The notes beneath the pieces are model-generated. The model was not told where the DNA came from. It saw nothing but the letters and a program-made list of their open reading frames with translations, and ran no database searches. From contig NZ_JAVLAT010000002.1 in the NCBI RefSeq assembly GCF_032190615.1, positions 796,001 to 860,000 on the forward strand: DNA of 64,000 bases, in the 5' to 3' direction. Within the stretch, counting starts at the first letter, position 1; each line of letters opens with the position of its first letter. Below are positions 8,585 through 17,557 of this stretch, in pieces. A program made the position numbers and the translations under genes. The DNA comes from Brucella pseudogrignonensis (GTDB lineage Bacteria > Pseudomonadota > Alphaproteobacteria > Rhizobiales > Rhizobiaceae).

Positions 8585-9997
8585 ATGGAAAAAGCAGATA
8601 TCGGAATGGTCGGCCTCGGCGTTATGGGTTCGAACCTTGCGCTGAACATCGCCGAGAAGGGCTACACGGTAGCCGTCTATGACCGCGACGAGCCCGTCCT
8701 GCAAGCATTCGTCGAAAAAGCTGGCGCGCTGCGTGGCAAGATTATCCCTTGCGCCACTTTTGAAGAACTGGCTGACAATATCCGCAAACCACGTCCAATC
8801 ATTTTCCTGATCAAAGCCGGCGCACCCGTTGATGCCGAAACAACCCGCCTCAAGGCCTATCTTGAGCCGGGCGATATCATGATCGATGCTGGTAACTCCG
8901 ACTATCGTGACACGATGCGCCGCCTCAAGGCGCTCGGCCCCAACGATCCAACCTTTGTCGGCATGGGTGTATCGGGAGGCGCTGAAGGCGCTCGTCATGG
9001 CCCATCAATGATGGTTGGCGGCACGCAGGAAGCCTATGATCGTATCGCGCCGATTCTTCTGGCTGCGGCTGCAAAATATAAAGGCGAGCCTTGCTGTGCG
9101 CTGGTTGGGCCGGATGGCGCAGGTCATTTCGTAAAGACCATTCACAATGGTATTGAATATGCCGATATGCAGATGATTGCCGAAATCTACGGCATTTTGC
9201 GCGACGGTCTTGGCCTTTCCGCGCCTGCTATCGGTGATGTGTTCGAGAAGTGGAATGCGGGCCCGCTCAATTCCTACCTCATTGAAATCACAGCAAAAGT
9301 TCTGAAAGCCACTGATCCTGAAACTGGCAAGGCGATGGTCGACATGATCCTCGATCAGGCCGGACAGAAGGGCACTGGCCGTTGGTCGGCGATTGAAGCA
9401 CAGATGCTCGGCGTTCCTGCAACGGGCATTGAAGCAGCGGTCGACGCACGCTCGATTTCTTCGCTGAAAGCGGAACGTGAAGCTGCTGAAAAGGCCTATA
9501 AGCCGGCACCGCGCACGCTTAATATTGCTGATCAGGCGCAGTTTCTTGCTGATCTGGAGCAGGGGCTGCTGGCGGGCAAGATCGTTGCCTATGCACAGGG
9601 CTTTGCCGTTCTGGCCGCAGCGTCCAAGGAACATGGCTGGAACATCCCGCTTGCAACAACCGCCCGCATCTGGCGCGAAGGTTGCATCATCCGTTCGCTG
9701 TTCCTCGACGATATTGCGCAGGCTTTTGAAGGCCAGGAAATCGAGAATCTTCTGCTGGTTCCTGCTTTTGTTGAACGTATGGGCAAGGCATCGAAGGGCC
9801 TTCGAAAAGTCGTTGCACAGGCAGCTCTCGCAGGTCTGCCGCTCCCGGCGCTTGGTTCTGCATTGAGCTATTTCGACGGCTTTACGCAGTCGCAGGGTAC
9901 AGCCAACGTGATTCAGGGGCAGCGCGATTTCTTTGGTTCACATGGCTTCAAGCGTATCGACAAAGATGGCGATTTCCATGGTCCATGGGGCAACTAA
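8585..9997 (+). CDS. gnd: 6-phosphogluconate dehydrogenase, decarboxylating
   Basis: Converts 6-phosphogluconate to ribulose 5-phosphate and CO2 with reduction of NADP+, in the oxidative pentose phosphate pathway of the cytoplasm. The 470 residues match the full-length dimeric form. The nucleotide motif GLGVMGSNLALNIAEKGY opens the protein, GVSGGAEGARHGPSMM marks the substrate site near residue 130, HNGIEYADMQ contains catalytic-region residues near 187, and the C-terminal tail has the diagnostic FTQSQGTANVIQGQRDFFGSHGF. AAGGGC lies 7 nt before the start. Followed by a strong bidirectional terminator. The lack of zwf or pgl nearby suggests an independent unit. Confidence 0.97.
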   Translation: MEKADIGMVGLGVMGSNLALNIAEKGYTVAVYDRDEPVLQAFVEKAGALRGKIIPCATFEELADNIRKPRPIIFLIKAGAPVDAETTRLKAYLEPGDIMIDAGNSDYRDTMRRLKALGPNDPTFVGMGVSGGAEGARHGPSMMVGGTQEAYDRIAPILLAAAAKYKGEPCCALVGPDGAGHFVKTIHNGIEYADMQMIAEIYGILRDGLGLSAPAIGDVFEKWNAGPLNSYLIEITAKVLKATDPETGKAMVDMILDQAGQKGTGRWSAIEAQMLGVPATGIEAAVDARSISSLKAEREAAEKAYKPAPRTLNIADQAQFLADLEQGLLAGKIVAYAQGFAVLAAASKEHGWNIPLATTARIWREGCIIRSLFLDDIAQAFEGQEIENLLLVPAFVERMGKASKGLRKVVAQAALAGLPLPALGSALSYFDGFTQSQGTANVIQGQRDFFGSHGFKRIDKDGDFHGPWGN

Positions 9998-10075
9998 GCG
10001 CTTAAACTTATCCCTCTAAATGTGCGTAACCACAAAAGAGGCGTATTTTTGACACCAGTTGAACACAGGTTTCAC

Positions 10076-10105
10076 AAAAAAGCCGCCAGTTTTGGCGGCT
10101 TTTTT
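10076..10105. terminator. Bidirectional rho-independent terminator after gnd
   Basis: A run of six A, stem arms GCCGCC and GGCGGC with an AGTTTT loop, then a run of six T. It works on both strands and separates gnd (plus) from the ABC importer operon ending at 10164 (minus). Confidence 0.93.
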
Positions 10106-10163
10106 GTTGGTTTTTGGCGTTAAAAGCACGTTTTAAGCGCAGTTTATGCTTTTGCGGTGCACT

Positions 10164-11225
10164 TTAATCGGCCAGAACGAGCAAATCATGGGCCGCAAAA
10201 TGCACTGTCACTTTATCACCACGCTGCGGCGGAGTGTGTGCCGGATCATTGAACGTATCGAAGGACAACTGGTTCTTACCAAGTGCTACACGTGTCCGAA
10301 TAACCGAGCCGAGGAAATGCACATCCTGGATGGTCGCATCAAGCGACGTATCGTGGCTTTTGCGCGCTTCGAGACTGACTGCTTCCGGACGCAGCGCCAG
10401 GGTAATCGCTTTTCCCTTTTCGTGATGGCCAAGTTCTTCATTCACTCTGATCATGCGCCCGTCGAGCTCAATGCTGTTCTGTCCGGGTTCGGCGACTGAT
10501 GCCTCAAGCATATTGAGCGTGCCGACAAAGGAAGCGACGAAGCGTGATGCAGGGCGGTTATAAATGTCGAAAGGCGTTCCAATCTGATCTGCCTTGCCTT
10601 CATGCATGACGACGATACGGTCAGAGATTGACAATGCTTCTTCCTGATCGTGCGTTACGAAAACCGTGGTGATGCCGAGCTTCTGCTGGATCGCACGAAT
10701 TTCCTGACGCAGCGAAATACGGATTTTCGCGTCGAGCGCTGACAGTGGTTCGTCGAGCAGAAGCACTTGCGGCTTTGTTGCCAGCGCACGCGCCAAGGCC
10801 ACACGCTGCTGCTGGCCGCCGGACATCTGATAAGGATAACGATCCGCAAGATGCTCAAGCCGGATCAGACCAAGCATTTCTTTGACGGTTGCGTCGATTT
10901 CGGCTTTCGATTTGCCAGAGACGCGAAGACCGAACGCGACGTTCTGCGCGACGGTCATGTTTGGAAACAGTGCATAGGCCTGGAAGACCATGCCGATATT
11001 GCGCTGGTTTGGCTTGAGGTCAACGACGTCTTTTCCGTCGATTTCTATTGCGCCCTGATCCGCCGTTTCAAATCCGGCAATCATGCGCAGCACGGTTGTC
11101 TTGCCGCAGCCCGATGGGCCGAGGAACGAGACGAATTCGCCCTTTTCGACAGCCAGGTTGAAGTCGTGGACAACCGTATTGGCGCCGAAGCTTTTTTTCA
11201 GATGCTTGAGATTAAGAAAAGCCAT
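10164..11225 (-). CDS. ABC transporter ATP-binding protein (PotA/FbpC-like)
   Basis: ATPase subunit that powers the importer encoded upstream on the same strand. The 353 residues show Walker A GPSGCGKTT (about 37-45), Q-loop FQAYALFPNMT, signature MSGGQQQRVALARAL, Walker B LLLDEPLSALD and the switch histidine in FVTHDQEEAL. The C-terminal 110 residues form the TOBE-type regulatory domain typical of PotA, FbpC and PhnT ATPases. Fourth and last gene of the operon, 5 nt after the preceding permease stop. The substrate is not readable from this subunit; the family covers ferric iron, polyamines, thiamine and 2-aminoethylphosphonate. Confidence 0.92.
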   Translation of the reverse strand: MAFLNLKHLKKSFGANTVVHDFNLAVEKGEFVSFLGPSGCGKTTVLRMIAGFETADQGAIEIDGKDVVDLKPNQRNIGMVFQAYALFPNMTVAQNVAFGLRVSGKSKAEIDATVKEMLGLIRLEHLADRYPYQMSGGQQQRVALARALATKPQVLLLDEPLSALDAKIRISLRQEIRAIQQKLGITTVFVTHDQEEALSISDRIVVMHEGKADQIGTPFDIYNRPASRFVASFVGTLNMLEASVAEPGQNSIELDGRMIRVNEELGHHEKGKAITLALRPEAVSLEARKSHDTSLDATIQDVHFLGSVIRTRVALGKNQLSFDTFNDPAHTPPQRGDKVTVHFAAHDLLVLAD

Positions 11226-11230
11226 GACTA

Positions 11231-12031
11231 TTACCCGGCGTTCGTCTTGAATTTATTGAGGCGTGAAACGAGCTGCAACATGATGATGCTAAGCCACGTA
11301 ATGCCGAACGAGATAATCGCCAGCGCCGATGGTTCATAAGCGCGGTTGGCGCCAACGAGCTGAAGATAAGGACCAAAGGCCGGACGATTGAGCAGCGAAG
11401 CCAGCGTAAACTCGCCAATCACGATGGCAAAAGTGATGAAAGCTCCGCTCATGACACCAGAAATCACATTCGGGAAGATAACCTTGAACATGATCCGTCC
11501 CCAGCCAGCGCCAAGGCTCTGGGCTGCTTCGGTCAAAGTGCGAACATCAATCGTGCGCATTGCTGTATCGACGGCGCGATACATATAAGGCAGCGAGAGT
11601 GTCATATAGCCGAACATCAGCAGCAGGTCGGTGGCCCGCGTCGATGAGGTGAATGGCAGCCATGACGACGAATTATAGATGCGCAGATAGCCGAACACGA
11701 TGACGATGGCCGGAATAACCAGCGGCATCAAGGTGATAAACTCGATCAATGGGCGCAGATGCGGCAGGCGCAGACGCACCCAATAGGCAGTCGGCACAAC
11801 CAGCAGCACCCCGAAGATAATCGTCAAAATGCCCAGAACGATTGAATAGCTGAAGGTTGCCTGAAAGTTCGGATCACTGAAAACCACCCGATAGGCATCG
11901 AAAGAATATTCACCACGTCGCATACGCAGCGAAAATTCAAACGTGCCGATGAGTGGAACCAGAAAGTAGATCGCGCCAATGAAAAAGGCGATCCATGCAC
12001 CGATTTTCTGGGCGTTGAAGCCTTTTTTCAT
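11231..12031 (-). CDS. ABC transporter permease (PotC/PhnV-like)
   Basis: Inner-membrane permease, 266 residues with six membrane segments and the coupling loop TLTEAAQSLGAGWGRIMFKVIFP. I choose ATG 12031-12029 because it forms the usual ATGA overlap with the upstream permease stop and has AGGTGG eight bases upstream; a GTG nine bases earlier would give a longer overlap. Pairs with the permease at 12028-12921 and the ATPase at 10164-11225. Confidence 0.9.
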   Translation of the reverse strand: MKKGFNAQKIGAWIAFFIGAIYFLVPLIGTFEFSLRMRRGEYSFDAYRVVFSDPNFQATFSYSIVLGILTIIFGVLLVVPTAYWVRLRLPHLRPLIEFITLMPLVIPAIVIVFGYLRIYNSSSWLPFTSSTRATDLLLMFGYMTLSLPYMYRAVDTAMRTIDVRTLTEAAQSLGAGWGRIMFKVIFPNVISGVMSGAFITFAIVIGEFTLASLLNRPAFGPYLQLVGANRAYEPSALAIISFGITWLSIIMLQLVSRLNKFKTNAG

Positions 12032-12921
12032 CGCTGCCACCTTTCGGCACGCATGCGCAGCCAGATGTAGATAAGGTTCGAAATGCCGGTAATCACGATC
12101 ATGCCGAGCGCCAGTGCATAGCCAAGATTCTGGTTGTGCAGCACGTCACCTCTGATCTGCGCATAAAGCAGGATCGGAACGATATTGAGCGACGAACCCG
12201 TCAGCGCATAAGCCGTTGCAATCGCGCCAAAGGCATTTGCAAATAAAAGCAGTGTTGTGCCGAGCAGGCTTGGCCAGAGAATTGGGAAAGCAACCATGCG
12301 CCAATATTGAAGATTGGTCGCGCCGAGAATCGAGGAAGCCTCGCGCCATTCTTTTTTAAGGCCATCGAGAGCAGGGGTCAGAATGAGCACCATCAGCGGG
12401 ATCTGGAAGAACAGATAGGTGATGGTCAGGCCGAAGAAGCTCAACAGGTTAAAGCCGGTTGAGTAGAGATTGAAACCAAACCACTCTCGCAACAGGATTG
12501 TTACAAAGCCAGTCCGGCCAAGGGTCGCGAGAAACGCGAAGGCCAGCGGAACGCCAGCGAAATTCGATGCAACGCCAGAAAAAGTCAGAACTGTCGGGCG
12601 CAGCCAGCGTGGCAGATTGCCAAGCACCACGGCCCAGGCCAGAAAGAAGCCGATCAATGCGCCACCGAGCGCCGATGCGAGGCTCACTTTGATCGAAATC
12701 CAGTAGGCGCTCAGAATTTGCGGCTGGAAAAGATCCTGAACGTTTTTCAGGGTGAAATTGCCGTCTGGATCCTGAAATGCACCGACGATGAGATACATCG
12801 TGGGCCAGAGAAGGAACAGAATGGCAAAGAGGAAGAACGGAGCAACGCCAAGCCACGACAGCGGCAATTGACGCTTTCGCACCCGTTGGAATGGTGCGTC
12901 TGTATCGGCTGTTGAACTCAT
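12028..12921 (-). CDS. ABC transporter permease (PotB/PhnU-like)
   Basis: First permease of the importer, 297 residues with six membrane segments after a 25-residue hydrophilic N-terminus. The coupling loop reads REASSILGATNLQYWRMVAFPILWP. The start is set at the ATG at 12921-12919; an upstream in-frame start at 13017 would run through the intercistronic hairpin and add 32 residues without family resemblance. Overlaps the next permease by 4 nt. Confidence 0.88.
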   Translation of the reverse strand: MSSTADTDAPFQRVRKRQLPLSWLGVAPFFLFAILFLLWPTMYLIVGAFQDPDGNFTLKNVQDLFQPQILSAYWISIKVSLASALGGALIGFFLAWAVVLGNLPRWLRPTVLTFSGVASNFAGVPLAFAFLATLGRTGFVTILLREWFGFNLYSTGFNLLSFFGLTITYLFFQIPLMVLILTPALDGLKKEWREASSILGATNLQYWRMVAFPILWPSLLGTTLLLFANAFGAIATAYALTGSSLNIVPILLYAQIRGDVLHNQNLGYALALGMIVITGISNLIYIWLRMRAERWQR

Positions 12922-12991
12922 ATGTTCTTTCTTAAAAGCTGAATCCCAAAAAGACCACCCGCTTTCCGGATTAATCGCGTGAAAGCAAAGA

Positions 12992-13019
12992 CTGTGACGA
13001 CCATTGCTGGTCGTCACAG
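12992..13019 (-). promoter_or_regulatory. Intercistronic stem-loop after binding-protein gene
   Basis: Perfect 11-bp inverted repeat CTGTGACGACC (12992-13002) and GGTCGTCACAG (13009-13019) with a 6-nt loop. It lies between the binding-protein stop at 13047 and the permease start at 12921. No T run follows, so it probably protects the 3' end of the binding-protein message or attenuates read-through. Confidence 0.75.
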
Positions 13020-13046
13020 ATCATGAACAGGGTCGATTAAGTGCGC

Positions 13047-14150
13047 TTACTGGACGTTTGCGCCAACAACGCTGTCCCAGTTCTTGGTGATTTCTTCCTG
13101 AGCGGTTTCAATCTGTTCAAGAGTTGGGAAGATAGCCTTTTCATAGGCTTCTGCTGGCGGCAGCTTGTCGAGCAGTTCCTGCGGGATTTTGCCAGCCTTA
13201 GCCATTGCGTTGAAGCGGATTGGGTGGCAGTAACCCTTCAGATAGCCGAGCTGACCATCATCCGAATAAATATGTTCCATCCACAGCTTTGCAGCGTTTG
13301 GATGCGGTGCATAAGCGCTGATTGCCTGAACATAAACGCCTGCAACAACGCCGGTTTTCGGAATCACGGTTTCGATTTCCGGATTGCCCTTAAGCGTGTC
13401 ACGGTCTGCGAGTGAGTTGTAATCCCAGCGAATGACGATTGGGGTCGAGCCCTGAGCCAGCGACGCAGCCTTGCCGATCACCGGAACGAAGTTGCCAGCC
13501 GCATTGAGTTCCTTGAAGAATTCAAGACCCTTCTTGCCAGCTTCTGCACCGGGTTCTGCACCGCGTGCGATACCAGCAGCGTGAACGCCGAGGATGGCCT
13601 GTGCGGAAACGCGTGGGTCACCAGCGAGAGCAACCGAGTTTGCATAATCGCTCTTGAGCAGGTCTTCCCAATCCTGTGGGATGTCCTTGACGATGTCTTT
13701 GTTTACTTCGAAACCAAGAACGCCGTAATAGTCGCCATACCAGTAACCTTCAGGGTCTTTGGCGCTGTCTGGAATTTCGTCCCAGGTTGCAACCTTGTAA
13801 GGCTGGATCAGGCCGTCTTTCTTGGCAGTCGTGCCGAAAGCGAAGCCAACGTCGATGACGTCAGGAGCCTGTGGGCCCTTGTTATCTTTGTTTGCCTTGA
13901 TGGCCTCGATTTCGTCGCCCGAACCAGCATCAGGGTTCAGTTCGTTAACCTTGAGACCATACTTGTCTTTGAAGCTCTTGATGATATCGCCATAGCCGCA
14001 CCAGTCGTGTGGCAGAGCGATTGTGGTCAGTTCGCCTTCAGCTTTCGCGGCGGCGATGAGTTCGGCTGATGGTTCAGCGGCAGCGATCGAAACCCCACCG
14101 ACAGCGATTGCCGTCGAAAGCGACAGCAGACGCGCAGTAAATGCAAGCAT
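13047..14150 (-). CDS. ABC transporter substrate-binding protein (family 6-type, iron/polyamine/phosphonate group)
   Basis: Periplasmic binding protein of 367 residues that delivers substrate to the two permeases downstream. A signal peptide covers residues 1-25 with an A-A-A cleavage region. The mature protein has the AAKAEGELTTIALP opening and the PDVIDVGFAFGT and RWDYNSLADRD blocks seen in the SBP_bac_6 group (AfuA, PotD, PhnS relatives). There is no tyrosine cluster that would firmly point to ferric iron. GGGAGT precedes the ATG. Alternative ligands are a polyamine or 2-aminoethylphosphonate; no phosphonate catabolic gene is nearby, so I leave the substrate open. Confidence 0.85.
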   Translation of the reverse strand: MLAFTARLLSLSTAIAVGGVSIAAAEPSAELIAAAKAEGELTTIALPHDWCGYGDIIKSFKDKYGLKVNELNPDAGSGDEIEAIKANKDNKGPQAPDVIDVGFAFGTTAKKDGLIQPYKVATWDEIPDSAKDPEGYWYGDYYGVLGFEVNKDIVKDIPQDWEDLLKSDYANSVALAGDPRVSAQAILGVHAAGIARGAEPGAEAGKKGLEFFKELNAAGNFVPVIGKAASLAQGSTPIVIRWDYNSLADRDTLKGNPEIETVIPKTGVVAGVYVQAISAYAPHPNAAKLWMEHIYSDDGQLGYLKGYCHPIRFNAMAKAGKIPQELLDKLPPAEAYEKAIFPTLEQIETAQEEITKNWDSVVGANVQ

Positions 14151-14516
14151 GTTAAACTCCCCTGTTAAGTCGGACGAACGCTCCCGGTCGATTCCAGTGT
14201 TCGCGCACTCCCGATAGCCGTCCTGGATGACGGTTGGATGACAGTTTGCGAATTGTCACAAATTATCAACGGTGGAAAGTGAAACACGTTTTCAGAGACT
14301 TAGCAATTGACCCTTACGGATGATCTGCATTTTTATGACAATAAATATGACAAAGGTTTCGTCATTGTCACAATTTGAAAAGACGCTTTTCCCAAAACGA
14401 CAGGAGTTTGCCTGCGCGCGGCATGGTGCGTGCAGAGCAGCTTCAAACGAAAATCTATGAAACTTTACGAAGCGAAGCCGGTTTCGTATGAAAACGGCTT
14501 TTGGTGTGAGTTGAGG
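14151..14516. other. Promoter region of the ABC importer operon, with repeated ATTGTCACAA motif
   Basis: A 366-nt gap without a gene. ATTGTCACAA occurs twice in the same orientation, at 14252-14261 and 14364-14373, and related GTCAT/TTGTCA words occur between 14330 and 14360. They may be regulator-binding sites for the importer operon that starts at 14150. I see no clear -35/-10 pair. Confidence 0.4.
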
Positions 14517-16094
14517 TCAGTGACCTCCACCGCCGCCCGCGCCTTGTTTCGGCTTTCTGAGCATGATTGCGCAAACCGCCAGCGAACAGAACATAACCGT
14601 CAGGATAAAGAACACGTCGATGAATGACATGAGAGTGGCTTGCTGGCGCACCATGCCTGACATTTTGGAGATTGCAATGGTTGGGCCATCAAGTCCGGCT
14701 GAATTATATTTTGCCGTAAGATTTGCCAGCATCTGTTCGGCTTCGGCATTGCCCCAGCGAACATGCTCCGCCAACCGTTCGTAATGCAAATCACTACGGC
14801 GCATCAGGATGGTGTTGATGACCGCCAAGCCGACCGCGCCACCAAGGTTACGCGTGAGATTGAAAAGGCCAGAGGCATTTTTCATCAGCGAAGGGGGCAG
14901 GGTTCCAAGCGCCAGATTGTTGATTGGAACCATACACAGCATCAGTGAGCAGCCGCGCAAAATCTGTGGGATCAGCAGTTCGTAAAAATCCCAATCCGCT
15001 GTCAGTCCAGTGACCATCCAGGTTCCTGCCGCGAAGCCTAAGAAACCGATCATCATCATCAGGCGCGGGTCCATCCGGTTTGACAGGAAACCGGCGAGGG
15101 GCGCGGTGAAGAACATGGCAAGGCCGCTGACAAACAGCGCTTCGCCGATCATCAGAGCGTCGTAGCCGCGGATCTGACTAAGATAGAGTGGATAGAGATA
15201 GGTGAGGCCATAAAGACCAACGCCCATCACGAAGGAGAACAACGACCCAAAGGCAAAGTTGACATTCTTGAAGGCGCGTAAATCAACGATGGGTTCTTCG
15301 CTGGTAAATGCGCGATAAAAGAAGACGATGCCGCCAATGGTCATAACGCCGGTCAAGATGAAGATTGCTTCATCCTGTAGCCAGTCGTTGCGTGGTCCTT
15401 CTTCGAGCACATATTCCATTGAACCAAGGAATGCGGCCATGCCAGCAAGGCCCCACCAGTCGAACTTGCTCAAAAGCGAGCTGTCGCCTTCGTCAAAATC
15501 GATGAGGTTCCATGCTGCGATTGTCACCAGAATGCCGGGGCCGACATTGACCAGAAACAGCCAGTGCCATGAAAAGGCATGACTGAGATAACCGCCGACG
15601 GTCGGTCCGATTGTGGGCGCAAGCGTTGCAACGAGGCCGATCATCGGCGACACGATGGACCGTTTGGACGGCGGAAAGATCGTAAAGGCGGCTGCAAACA
15701 CGCTGGGGATCATGCCACCGCCGATAAAGCCCTGAATAGCACGATAGACGATCATCTGATCGATATTGGTCGCAGTCGCGCAGAGCATGGAGGCAAGCGT
15801 GAAGCCTGCGGCTGAAACCGTGAACAACACGCGCGTCGAGACAAGTCGGCCCAGAAAACCTGAAAGCGGAATCATGATGACTTCAGCAATCAGATAAGAG
15901 GTCTGCACCCATGATATTTCATCGGAACTGGCGCTGAGGCCCGCCTGGATCTCAGACAGCGATGCAGACACAATCTGAATATCCAGAATGGCCATGAACA
16001 TGCCGAACACCATCGCAAGAAAGGCAATCGCCTTCTTGGGATCGATACGATCATCTGCGGGAGCCATCGGCCCCATCGTGGTGTCTGCAGCCAT
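14517..16094 (-). CDS. DHA2-family multidrug efflux MFS transporter (EmrB-like)
   Basis: Proton-driven inner-membrane exporter, 525 residues with 14 predicted membrane segments, the DHA2 (EmrB/QacA) arrangement. It opens with the AILDIQIVSASLSEIQAGL segment characteristic of EmrB and carries motif C-like residues in IGLVATLAPTIGPTVGGYLS. The ATG at 16094 is chosen because GGAG lies nine bases upstream; a TTG at 16109 is less likely. It follows the HlyD adaptor gene in the same operon and together they should form a tripartite pump with an outer-membrane TolC elsewhere. Controlled by the divergent TetR regulator. Confidence 0.92.
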   Translation of the reverse strand: MAADTTMGPMAPADDRIDPKKAIAFLAMVFGMFMAILDIQIVSASLSEIQAGLSASSDEISWVQTSYLIAEVIMIPLSGFLGRLVSTRVLFTVSAAGFTLASMLCATATNIDQMIVYRAIQGFIGGGMIPSVFAAAFTIFPPSKRSIVSPMIGLVATLAPTIGPTVGGYLSHAFSWHWLFLVNVGPGILVTIAAWNLIDFDEGDSSLLSKFDWWGLAGMAAFLGSMEYVLEEGPRNDWLQDEAIFILTGVMTIGGIVFFYRAFTSEEPIVDLRAFKNVNFAFGSLFSFVMGVGLYGLTYLYPLYLSQIRGYDALMIGEALFVSGLAMFFTAPLAGFLSNRMDPRLMMMIGFLGFAAGTWMVTGLTADWDFYELLIPQILRGCSLMLCMVPINNLALGTLPPSLMKNASGLFNLTRNLGGAVGLAVINTILMRRSDLHYERLAEHVRWGNAEAEQMLANLTAKYNSAGLDGPTIAISKMSGMVRQQATLMSFIDVFFILTVMFCSLAVCAIMLRKPKQGAGGGGGH

Positions 16095-16122
16095 GAAGGC
16101 GCACTCCAAAAAGGAAAAAGAG

Positions 16123-16146
16123 GTGGTGCATTATCAAAAGCACCAC
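16123..16146 (-). promoter_or_regulatory. Intercistronic stem-loop between emrA-like and emrB-like genes
   Basis: GTGGTGC (16123-16129) and GCACCAC (16140-16146) form a 7-bp stem with a 10-nt loop in the 82-nt gap between the adaptor and the MFS exporter. Weaker than the hairpins after binding-protein genes but in an equivalent place. Confidence 0.5.
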
Positions 16147-16176
16147 GAAACTATTCTTTGAACGGGCGTTGACGGC

Positions 16177-17397
16177 TTAGTTTTCTGGTGCTGTTCGTGT
16201 GTCGACTTCGACAGTCACGCTCAGACCCGCACGGATTTTGCCGGAATCAAGCGCTTCCTGTGGAATTGTAATCCGAACTGGAACGCGCTGAACGATCTTG
16301 GTGAAGTTGCCGGTCGCGTTTTCAGGCGGCAACAGCGAGAAGACCGCGCCAGATGCGGGTGCTACCGATGCAACCTTGCCTTCAATATAGGGACCGTCAA
16401 TGGCATCAACATAGATACGCGCTGTTTCGCCGGTTTTGATATGGCCGAGCTGCGTTTCCTTGAAGTTGGCATCGATATAGAGCGCATTCACAGGGACAAG
16501 CGCGGCAATTTTCTGACCGGCCGAAACAAGATCGCCTTTCTTGCCGGACAGATTGCCGACGACGCCATCAAAGGGTGCGCGCAATATGGTGAAGTTGAGA
16601 TCGCGGGCAGCCTTATCGCGTGCAAGCTCAAGCGAGCGCATGGTGCTTTCCGCTTCCTTATACTGCGCATTCAGCACGTCAATATTGGCATTGGCCGACG
16701 CGATCTGGGCATTTGAGCCCGCAAGCTTGGCCTTGGCCTGATCAAGCGACGACTGCGCATTATCCAGTTCGGACTGTGCGGAAAACCGCGTGTCGTGCAG
16801 CTTTTGAATGCGCACCATTGTGCTTTCAGCATTTTTAAGCACAGCCTGCGAGGCCTGTTCGTCTGCCTGCGCTTGCTGTAAACTCGCCTTTGACGCATCA
16901 ATCTGCGCCTGGATGCGTGCCAGTGTCTGCTTTTGTGTATTGAGTTTGGCTTCCGCGTCATCAAGCGCGATCTGATAATCACCGGCATCAAGCTGGAAAA
17001 TCACATCGCCAGCTTTAACGTGCTGATTGGCGACGACCGGTATATTCTCGATATAGCCCGTCACTTTCGGCGCAATGGACGCAATATCACCCTGTACATA
17101 AGCGTCGTCCGTTGAAACCATGAAGCGGCCAACGGTCCACCAGTCGTAACCATACCAAAGTCCGCCTGCCACGGCAGCAATCAGAACAACTGGCAGAACA
17201 ACACGTTTGCCGAAGCCTTTTTTCTTGCCGCCTTTTGCGGGTGCGGAAGAAGCGCTGGGCGCAGATGTTTCCGGTGTCGCCTGTGGAGCGGGACGTTCGC
17301 CCAACGGCTCGGCATTCACGCGGGATTGTTCACCCTGCGGCACTGACGTCGGAAATGGTCGAATATCAGCTGTATCAACAGACTTGGGGGCGGACAT
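16177..17397 (-). CDS. HlyD/EmrA-family membrane fusion protein
   Basis: Periplasmic adaptor of 406 residues linking the MFS exporter to an outer-membrane channel. A proline/alanine-rich cytoplasmic tail of about 65 residues precedes one membrane anchor (VVLPVVLIAAVAGGLWYGY), then the lipoyl half-motif around VKAGDVIFQLD, a long Gln/Ala-rich alpha-helical coiled coil (about 150-255) and the second lipoyl half with the FDGVVGNL motif. First gene of the efflux operon; its start is 30 nt from the nearer of two palindromic operators shared with the TetR gene. Confidence 0.92.
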   Translation of the reverse strand: MSAPKSVDTADIRPFPTSVPQGEQSRVNAEPLGERPAPQATPETSAPSASSAPAKGGKKKGFGKRVVLPVVLIAAVAGGLWYGYDWWTVGRFMVSTDDAYVQGDIASIAPKVTGYIENIPVVANQHVKAGDVIFQLDAGDYQIALDDAEAKLNTQKQTLARIQAQIDASKASLQQAQADEQASQAVLKNAESTMVRIQKLHDTRFSAQSELDNAQSSLDQAKAKLAGSNAQIASANANIDVLNAQYKEAESTMRSLELARDKAARDLNFTILRAPFDGVVGNLSGKKGDLVSAGQKIAALVPVNALYIDANFKETQLGHIKTGETARIYVDAIDGPYIEGKVASVAPASGAVFSLLPPENATGNFTKIVQRVPVRITIPQEALDSGKIRAGLSVTVEVDTRTAPEN

Positions 17398-17426
17398 GAG
17401 ACAAACTTTCTGTATAACCGCTTCAA

Positions 17427-17442
17427 CGAACCGCTTGGTTCG
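17427..17442. promoter_or_regulatory. TetR-type operator, copy 1
   Basis: CGAACCGCTTGGTTCG, a palindrome with arms CGAACC and GGTTCG. It lies 30 nt upstream of the adaptor gene start. The same arms recur 57 nt away at 17484-17499. Confidence 0.75.
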
Positions 17443-17483
17443 ATGTTGACTTAGAGCAATAACTTGCCCATATCAAGTCTCAT

Positions 17484-17499
17484 CGAACCGATTGGTTCG
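17484..17499. promoter_or_regulatory. TetR-type operator, copy 2
   Basis: CGAACCGATTGGTTCG, differing from copy 1 at a single base in the spacer. It lies in the divergent region before the TetR gene. A TTGACT (17446-17451) with a CATATC box lies between the copies, and a minus-strand TTGATA also lies there, so both promoters would be covered by repressor. Confidence 0.75.
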
Positions 17500-17557
17500 G
17501 GAAAATTATGAGTTTTGTACAATGAATTGTGATCACCGCCTAGAAGAGAACGCATCG

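Noticed and set aside
13047..14150. Firm assignment as a ferric-iron binding protein
   Set aside because: The general fold fits, but I do not see the tyrosine cluster needed for iron; the substrate is left open.
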